Positions 57,483-64,000 of a stretch of 64,000 nt of DNA are shown one piece after another (position 1 is the first letter of the stretch; every line of letters begins with the position of its first letter). This DNA comes from Pseudomonas sp. BMS12 (GTDB lineage: Bacteria; Pseudomonadota; Gammaproteobacteria; Pseudomonadales; Pseudomonadaceae), in assembly GCF_001592875.1 (NCBI RefSeq), contig NZ_LSOF01000002.1, positions 62,001 to 126,000 on the forward strand, given 5' to 3'. Made by a program: the position numbers and the translations under genes. The notes under the pieces were generated by a model. The model searched no databases, was not told the origin of the DNA, and saw only the letters and a program-made list of their open reading frames with translations.

Positions 57483-58631
57483 TCAATCCGCCGCGAACAC
57501 CCCATGCGCCGGCGCGCTCGGCCCGCTCAAACAGGGCGCCTCGAACAGCTCGCCATGCCAGACACCGAGCAACGTGCGCTGCAGCACCAGCAGCCAGACC
57601 GCCGCCAGCTGCACGCTCAGCACCAGCCCGACCAGGGCGAAGAAGCGCAGCTCGGTCAGGCGTTCCAGCTCGAACGTGGCCAGGGTGAACACCCCCAGGG
57701 GGAAGGTGAAGCCCCACCAGCCGAGATTGAACGGCATGTTGTCGCGAATGTAGTGACGAGTGAAGAAGATCGCCGTGACCAGCCACCACAGCCCCGCACC
57801 CCACAGAGCCAGGCCGCCAACCAGACCGATGCCACTAGCCACTTCGGCAGCACCGGCCAGCGGCGTGCCGGCGAAGGCGGCCGGAGCATCCTGGCCCATG
57901 GTCAGCAACCCCAGGCAGCCGGTGGCCAGCGGCCCCAGCGGCAGCCAGCTGGTGGCGGCGAAGTCGGTGTCCGGTAGTTTGTGCAGGGCCAGGCGCAGCA
58001 ACACCAGAGTGATCAGCGAGAAGGCCAGGGACAGCGACATGCCCCAGAGGACGAAGCCGACCGTCAGCATCAGTCGCGCCGAGGCCGGGTCCAGGTGTGG
58101 CGCCAGACCGCCAGCCGCACCGGCCGCCACCTCGGGCGCGACGATCGGCAGCAGCCACACGGCCGTCATCTTCTCCAGCGCGTGGCTCTGCCGGGTGAAC
58201 ATCAGGTAGGGCACCAGCAGCGCACTACCCAGCGCCAGCCCCGCATCCAGCCACCACAGCACATGGGCCAGCGCGTACACAGCCTCGCCCCAACGCGCCG
58301 GGCCGAACTGCACCAGCCCGCCGATCAGCATGGCCAGGCCCATCGGGATGGCGCCGAGAAACATCGACTGCACCGGGTGCAGCAGCATCGGCCAGACGGT
58401 GTCGCGGAACACCAGCACGCGCGCCAGGAACAGCAAGCCGAACAGGGCGAACAGCAGCACGCCGAACAGCCAGAGCGCCTCGGCCAGAGCCAGCTGCCCC
58501 AGCAACGCCCAGGGCAGGCGGGCGATGACCAGGGCAAGCACGCCGGTGCCCATGGTCATGGCGAACCAGTTGGGCGTGAAGTGACGGACAAAGGCCCAGG
58601 GTTCGGGCAGGCGAGTGAAGGGGCGCGGCAT
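57483..58631 (-). CDS. TDT/SLAC1-family transporter
   Basis: The 382-residue membrane protein has about ten hydrophobic segments and the family start FTPNWFAMTMGTGVLAL, as in the tellurite-resistance/dicarboxylate and sulfite-export family (TehA, SLAC1, Ssu1). The neighbouring LysR gene of CysB/CbbR style suggests an anion linked to sulfur or carbon metabolism. The substrate is not determined. ATG 58631 was chosen over an upstream in-frame start because it gives the usual N-terminus. The gene pair interrupts the otherwise conserved metK-tkt order. Confidence 0.82.
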   Translation of the reverse strand: MPRPFTRLPEPWAFVRHFTPNWFAMTMGTGVLALVIARLPWALLGQLALAEALWLFGVLLFALFGLLFLARVLVFRDTVWPMLLHPVQSMFLGAIPMGLAMLIGGLVQFGPARWGEAVYALAHVLWWLDAGLALGSALLVPYLMFTRQSHALEKMTAVWLLPIVAPEVAAGAAGGLAPHLDPASARLMLTVGFVLWGMSLSLAFSLITLVLLRLALHKLPDTDFAATSWLPLGPLATGCLGLLTMGQDAPAAFAGTPLAGAAEVASGIGLVGGLALWGAGLWWLVTAIFFTRHYIRDNMPFNLGWWGFTFPLGVFTLATFELERLTELRFFALVGLVLSVQLAAVWLLVLQRTLLGVWHGELFEAPCLSGPSAPAHGVFAAD

Positions 58632-58701
58632 GACGGTTCCGATGGCAGAAAACGAGATGCCAAGGCTAGGCAAGCGCTTGCCATATTAAAAATACATATT
58701 C

Positions 58702-58718
58702 AGCATGCTTTGCATGCT
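58702..58718. promoter_or_regulatory. Perfect palindrome before the LysR gene
   Basis: AGCATGC-TTT-GCATGCT is a 7-3-7 inverted repeat in the 108-base region between the divergent transporter and LysR genes. It is a good candidate for LysR binding, although it lacks the textbook T-N11-A form. Confidence 0.5.
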
Positions 58719-58739
58719 TTCTATTTATGCAAGAACGCC

Positions 58740-59630
58740 ATGAACCTTCATCACCTCAAGGTCTTCCTCGCCGTCGCCCAGGCCGGCAGCATCAGCGCCG
58801 GCGCCCAGCGCCTGCATATCAGCCAGCCGGCGGTGACCCGCGAAATCCGCGAGCTGGAAGCCAGCCTCGGCCTGCTCCTGTTCGACCGCCACCCACGCGG
58901 GGTCAAGCCCACCGAGGGCGGCCAACGCCTGCAGCAGTTCGCCGAGCGCATATTCGCTCTGGAACAGGCCGCCGAGCGCGACCTGCGCGACTACGCCAAC
59001 CTCGACCAGGGCGAGCTGTACCTTGGCGCCAGCGCCACCCTGGGCGCCTACCTGCTGCCGCCACTGCTCAATCGCTTCCGCGCCGAACATCCACAGATAT
59101 TCATCAGCCTGCAGGTCAGCAACACCCACGAAGTCACCCGGCAGCTGGACGACGGCAGCATCAGCCTGGGCTTCGTCGAAGGCCCCTTTCCCGCTGCCGA
59201 CTACGCCCACCACCTGCTGGCCCGCGACCGCTTGCTGCCGCTGACCGGCCCGGCCCACCCGCTGGCCGGGCGTCGCCAGCTGCACGCCGTCGACCTGCAG
59301 AAGCACGAGCTGTATATGCGCGAACCCGGCTCCGGCGCCCGCGTCAGCATCGAACAGGCCTACCGCGAGCTGGGGCTGGAGGCACGTGCGGCGATGGTCG
59401 GCGGCGGCACCGAGCCGCTCAAACGCCTGATCGCCGGCGGGCGTGGCATCGCCTGGCTGTCGCAACTGGTGGTCGAAGAGGAGCTGGCCGACGGTCGCCT
59501 GGTGTGCCTGGACGTGGTCGACTTGCAGATCGAGCGCGACCTGCACCTGCTCTGGCGCCGTGACAGCCAGCTGAGCCCGGCACCAGCAGCCTTCCTGGAA
59601 CTCCTGAAAAGCAATATCAAAACTTTTTGA
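58740..59630 (+). CDS. LysR-family regulator divergent from the TDT transporter
   Basis: The 296-residue regulator has an N-terminal helix-turn-helix (GSISAGAQRLHISQPAVTREIRELE mostly at residues 16-40) and a CysB/CbbR-like effector domain (LRDYANLDQGELYLGASATLG). It probably controls the divergent transporter gene. The start is ATG 58740; the open frame continues far upstream through the transporter gene in antisense and that part is not coding. Its stop codon lies inside the long palindrome at 59611-59636. Confidence 0.87.
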   Translation: MNLHHLKVFLAVAQAGSISAGAQRLHISQPAVTREIRELEASLGLLLFDRHPRGVKPTEGGQRLQQFAERIFALEQAAERDLRDYANLDQGELYLGASATLGAYLLPPLLNRFRAEHPQIFISLQVSNTHEVTRQLDDGSISLGFVEGPFPAADYAHHLLARDRLLPLTGPAHPLAGRRQLHAVDLQKHELYMREPGSGARVSIEQAYRELGLEARAAMVGGGTEPLKRLIAGGRGIAWLSQLVVEEELADGRLVCLDVVDLQIERDLHLLWRRDSQLSPAPAAFLELLKSNIKTF

Positions 59631-59636
59631 TATTGC
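59611..59636. promoter_or_regulatory. 12-2-12 perfect palindrome at the LysR end / ArsR-methyltransferase promoter
   Basis: GCAATATCAAAA and its exact complement are separated by two bases, 40 bases upstream of the next gene. It spans the LysR stop codon. It may be the operator of the ArsR-type regulator downstream, a terminator of the LysR gene, or both. The A/T-rich arms and short loop favour an operator. Confidence 0.6.
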
Positions 59637-59676
59637 TGTTGCTGGATGAAAAGTGAGCGACTAGACTGCCGCCACT

Positions 59677-60678
59677 ATGAATGTGCGCGCACCCCAGCTC
59701 CGTTTCGAGCCAGCCGATGAGCTCGCCGCCCTGTGCAAGGCCGGCGGCGACCCGTTGCGCCTGAACGTGCTGCGCGCCCTGAGCAACGACTCCTTCGGCG
59801 TGCTGGAGCTGGCGCAGATCTTCGCCATCGGCCAGTCGGGCATGAGCCACCACCTCAAGGTCCTGGCCCAGGCTGGCCTGGTGGCCACCCGGCGCGAAGG
59901 CAACGCAGTCTTCTACCGTCGCGCCCTGCCCCAGGGCGAGCTACTCGGCGGCACCCTGCATGCAGCACTGTTGAGTGAAGTGGATGCGCTGCAGCTGCCG
60001 GACGAAGTACAGGCCCGCGTGCACGCCGTGCATGCCCAGCGCGCCGCCGCCAGCCGCGACTTCTTCGCCAAGGCGGCGGACAAGTTCCAGGCCCAGCAGG
60101 ACCTGATCGCCGGCCTGCCGCAGTACCGCGACAGCGTGCTGGCCCTGCTCGACGCCCTAGGCTTCGCCGCCGGCGCCACGGCACTGGAAGTCGGCCCTGG
60201 CGACGGCGGCTTCCTGCCGGAGCTGGCGCGGCGCTTCCAGCGCGTGCGGGCCCTGGACAACAGCGAGGCGATGCTGGAACTGGCGCGCCAGCGCTGCGAG
60301 CAAGAACAGTTGGGCAATGTCGAGCTGCAACTCGCCGACGCCCTGCATGACGAAATCGACGCGGCCGACTGCGTGGTGGTGAATATGGTCCTGCACCATT
60401 TCGCCGCCCCGGCCGAGGCACTGCAACAACTGGCGCGCCTGGTGAACCCCGGCGGCAGCCTGCTGATCACCGAGTTGTGCAGCCACGACCAGAGTTGGGC
60501 CCGGACGGCCTGCGGCGACCTCTGGCTTGGCTTCGAACAGGAAGACCTGGCCCGCTGGGCCGATGCCGCGGGGCTCACGCCCGGCGAGAGCCTCTACATT
60601 GGCCTCAAGAATGGCTTTCAGATTCAGGTACGGCACTTCGCCAAGCCGGATTGGCAAAGCGCCCTCACCCACCGGTAA
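59677..60678 (+). CDS. ArsR-type regulator fused to a SAM-dependent methyltransferase domain
   Basis: The 333-residue protein has an N-terminal ArsR winged helix (residues 10-90: LRLNVLRALSNDSFGVLELAQIF, SGMSHHLKVLAQAGL). A class I methyltransferase-like domain follows (about 150-310) with the SAM-binding ALEVGPGDGGFLPEL. It lies 15 bases upstream of metK and is surely in one operon with it. Two-domain ArsR regulators of the SAM/homocysteine cycle (SahR type) are known, so sensing SAM or S-adenosylhomocysteine is a fair inference. P. aeruginosa has the same gene pair. Confidence 0.87.
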   Translation: MNVRAPQLRFEPADELAALCKAGGDPLRLNVLRALSNDSFGVLELAQIFAIGQSGMSHHLKVLAQAGLVATRREGNAVFYRRALPQGELLGGTLHAALLSEVDALQLPDEVQARVHAVHAQRAAASRDFFAKAADKFQAQQDLIAGLPQYRDSVLALLDALGFAAGATALEVGPGDGGFLPELARRFQRVRALDNSEAMLELARQRCEQEQLGNVELQLADALHDEIDAADCVVVNMVLHHFAAPAEALQQLARLVNPGGSLLITELCSHDQSWARTACGDLWLGFEQEDLARWADAAGLTPGESLYIGLKNGFQIQVRHFAKPDWQSALTHR

Positions 60679-60693
60679 GAAAGGAACCGATAG

Positions 60694-61884
60694 ATGAGCG
60701 AATATTCCCTGTTTACTTCCGAGTCCGTCTCCGAAGGACATCCGGACAAGATCGCCGACCAGATTTCCGATGCCGTCCTCGACGCCATCATCGAGCAGGA
60801 CAAGCACGCCCGCGTGGCCGTGGAGACCCTGGTCAAGACCGGCGTCGCCATCGTCGCCGGCGAAGTCACCACCAGCGCCTGGGTCGACCTCGAGCAGATC
60901 GTCCGCGACGTGATCTGCGACATCGGCTACACCAGCTCCGACGTCGGCTTCGACGGCGCCACCTGCGGCGTGATGAACATCATCGGCAAGCAGTCCCCGG
61001 ACATCAATCAGGGGGTCGACCGCGCCAAGCCGGAAGACCAGGGTGCCGGTGACCAGGGCCTGATGTTCGGCTACGCCAGCAACGAAACCGACGTGCTGAT
61101 GCCGGCACCGATCCGCTTCTCCCACGCCCTGGTCGAGCGCCAGGCCGAGGCGCGCAAGTCCGGTCTGCTGACCTGGCTGCGTCCGGACGCCAAGTCCCAG
61201 GTCACCTGCCAGTACGAGAATGGCAAGGTGGTCGGCATCGACGCCGTGGTGCTGTCGACCCAGCACAACCCGGAAGTGTCGCTGAGCGACCTGCGCGAAG
61301 GCGTGATGGAGCTGATCATCAAGCACGCCCTGCCGGCCGAACTGCTGCACAAGGACACCCAGTTCCACATCAACCCGACTGGCAACTTCGTCATCGGCGG
61401 CCCGGTGGGTGACTGCGGCCTGACCGGGCGCAAGATCATCGTCGACTCCTACGGCGGCATGGCCCGCCACGGCGGCGGCGCCTTCTCCGGCAAGGACCCG
61501 TCCAAGGTCGACCGTTCGGCTGCCTACGCCGGTCGCTACGTGGCCAAGAACATCGTCGCCGCCGGCCTGGCCGATCGCTGCGAGATCCAGGTCTCCTACG
61601 CCATCGGCGTGGCCCAGCCGACTTCGATCTCGATCAACACCTTCGGCACCCACAAGATCGCCGAAAGCAAGATCATCCAGCTGGTGCGCGAAGTGTTCGA
61701 CCTGCGTCCGTACGCCATCACCAAGATGCTCGACCTGCTCCACCCGATGTACCGCGAAACCGCGGCCTACGGCCACTTCGGCCGCACCCCGCAGCAGAAG
61801 ACCGTCGGCAACGACACCTTCAGCACCTTCACCTGGGAGAAGACCGACAAGGTCGAGGCGCTGCGCGCAGCCGCCGGCCTGTAA
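60694..61884 (+). CDS. metK: S-adenosylmethionine synthetase
   Basis: The 396-residue enzyme makes SAM from methionine and ATP. Its signatures are [28 protein letters not shown] and the [16 protein letters not shown] loop. Length is normal. AAAGGAA precedes the start. It follows the ArsR-methyltransferase gene, which gives a direct route for feedback control by the product. Confidence 0.98.
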   Translation: MSEYSLFTSESVSEGHPDKIADQISDAVLDAIIEQDKHARVAVETLVKTGVAIVAGEVTTSAWVDLEQIVRDVICDIGYTSSDVGFDGATCGVMNIIGKQSPDINQGVDRAKPEDQGAGDQGLMFGYASNETDVLMPAPIRFSHALVERQAEARKSGLLTWLRPDAKSQVTCQYENGKVVGIDAVVLSTQHNPEVSLSDLREGVMELIIKHALPAELLHKDTQFHINPTGNFVIGGPVGDCGLTGRKIIVDSYGGMARHGGGAFSGKDPSKVDRSAAYAGRYVAKNIVAAGLADRCEIQVSYAIGVAQPTSISINTFGTHKIAESKIIQLVREVFDLRPYAITKMLDLLHPMYRETAAYGHFGRTPQQKTVGNDTFSTFTWEKTDKVEALRAAAGL

Positions 61885-61900
61885 GGCTCTGCAGGAACGG

Positions 61901-61928
61901 AAAAGCCCCGCCTAGTGCGGGGCTTTTT
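61901..61928 (+). terminator. Terminator of metK
   Basis: AAAAGCCCCGC and GCGGGGCTTTT form an 11-base stem with a five-base loop and a T run, 16 bases after the stop. Confidence 0.93.
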
Positions 61929-61937
61929 GTTGGCGCG

Positions 61938-62186
61938 TCAGAGGCTGAAAGAAAAACCTATACCGCTGTCAGCGAAGCGCAGTGCGCCAGCGAAATACAT
62001 CAGCGCGGCTCCGGCAAGCATGGTCACAAACGGGCTGCGGATTGTCGGCTCGTAGAGCGAGAAAAAGCCCTGTGCCAACGGTGGAAAAATGAAGTTGAGC
62101 ACCACGCAAAGCAGGGATACCTGAATACCCCTGGCCACCGACCAGATCCAGCCGCAGACGAGAACCAACAAACCCAACGTAGCCAT
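61938..62186 (-). CDS. Small inner-membrane protein
   Basis: The 82-residue protein consists of three hydrophobic segments (about residues 1-20, 23-42 and 52-70) joined by short loops, and ends SGIGFSFSL. No family was recognised. A ribosome-binding site (aaggagagtg) precedes the ATG, which supports it as a real gene. It converges on metK. Confidence 0.6.
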   Translation of the reverse strand: MATLGLLVLVCGWIWSVARGIQVSLLCVVLNFIFPPLAQGFFSLYEPTIRSPFVTMLAGAALMYFAGALRFADSGIGFSFSL

Positions 62187-62256
62187 ATCACTCTCCTTGT
62201 GGACGAAGTTCGCAAAAGCGCAGCGATCCTAGAGCAAGCTGCGAGGTACTGACTAG

Positions 62257-64000
<1,744 letters not shown>

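Overview
The window is a high-GC gammaproteobacterial chromosome segment, almost certainly Pseudomonas in the broad sense. The evidence is gene content and order: dctPQM; typA and thiI next to glnA-glnL-glnG; a lasB-type elastase; an EstA autotransporter; and the block metK - ArsR/methyltransferase gene - tkt - epd - pgk - fba, which follows the order I know from P. aeruginosa. I cannot fix the species. No rRNA, tRNA, CRISPR array, insertion sequence or prophage was recognised.

Layout. 1-3.7 kb: the start of an exported HAF-repeat protein (cut by the edge) and the dctPQM TRAP transporter behind a -24/-12 promoter. 3.9-5.9 kb: a bufferin-type RiPP operon (bufABC). 5.9-13.4 kb: estA, cptA, a chemoreceptor and a MocR regulator, all on the minus strand. 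13.5-19.0 kb: a tight six-gene operon divergent from the MocR gene. It encodes an EamA exporter, a JAMM peptidase, a ubiquitin-like/E1/rhodanese fusion, a cysteine-synthase-like enzyme, a serine acetyltransferase with an unexplained C-terminal domain, and an AlaX editing protein. 19.2-23.2 kb: lasB, then a LysR regulator divergent from a nitroreductase/EamA pair. 23.3-32.6 kb: typA, thiI and the nitrogen-control genes glnA, glnL and glnG with visible NtrC and RpoN sites, with two DUF4124 genes between. 32.9-39.2 kb: yccS, a flavoprotein, a DJ-1-like protein, an orphan solute-binding protein and an HDOD protein. 39.3-42.7 kb: two tandem PET-hydrolase-like polyesterases with duplicated promoters next to an AraC regulator. 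42.9-47.8 kb: small unlinked genes. 48.0-50.5 kb: a PAAR protein, a predicted LAS-fold peptidase toxin and a probable immunity protein. 50.5-57.3 kb: central carbon genes (fba, pgk, epd, tkt) with small lipoproteins. 57.5-64.0 kb: a TDT transporter with its LysR regulator, the ArsR/methyltransferase-metK operon, ligB and the end of a c'-type cytochrome.

The three best candidates for new biology are these. The 13.5-19.0 kb operon looks like a protein-thiocarboxylate route to cysteine or to a related sulfur amino acid, with built-in export and tRNA quality control. The 39.3-42.7 kb locus holds two polyester hydrolases with an unusual active-site combination and a shared promoter element. The 48.0-50.5 kb locus is an orphan type VI effector/immunity module. 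All functions are inferred from sequence alone; no database search was possible.
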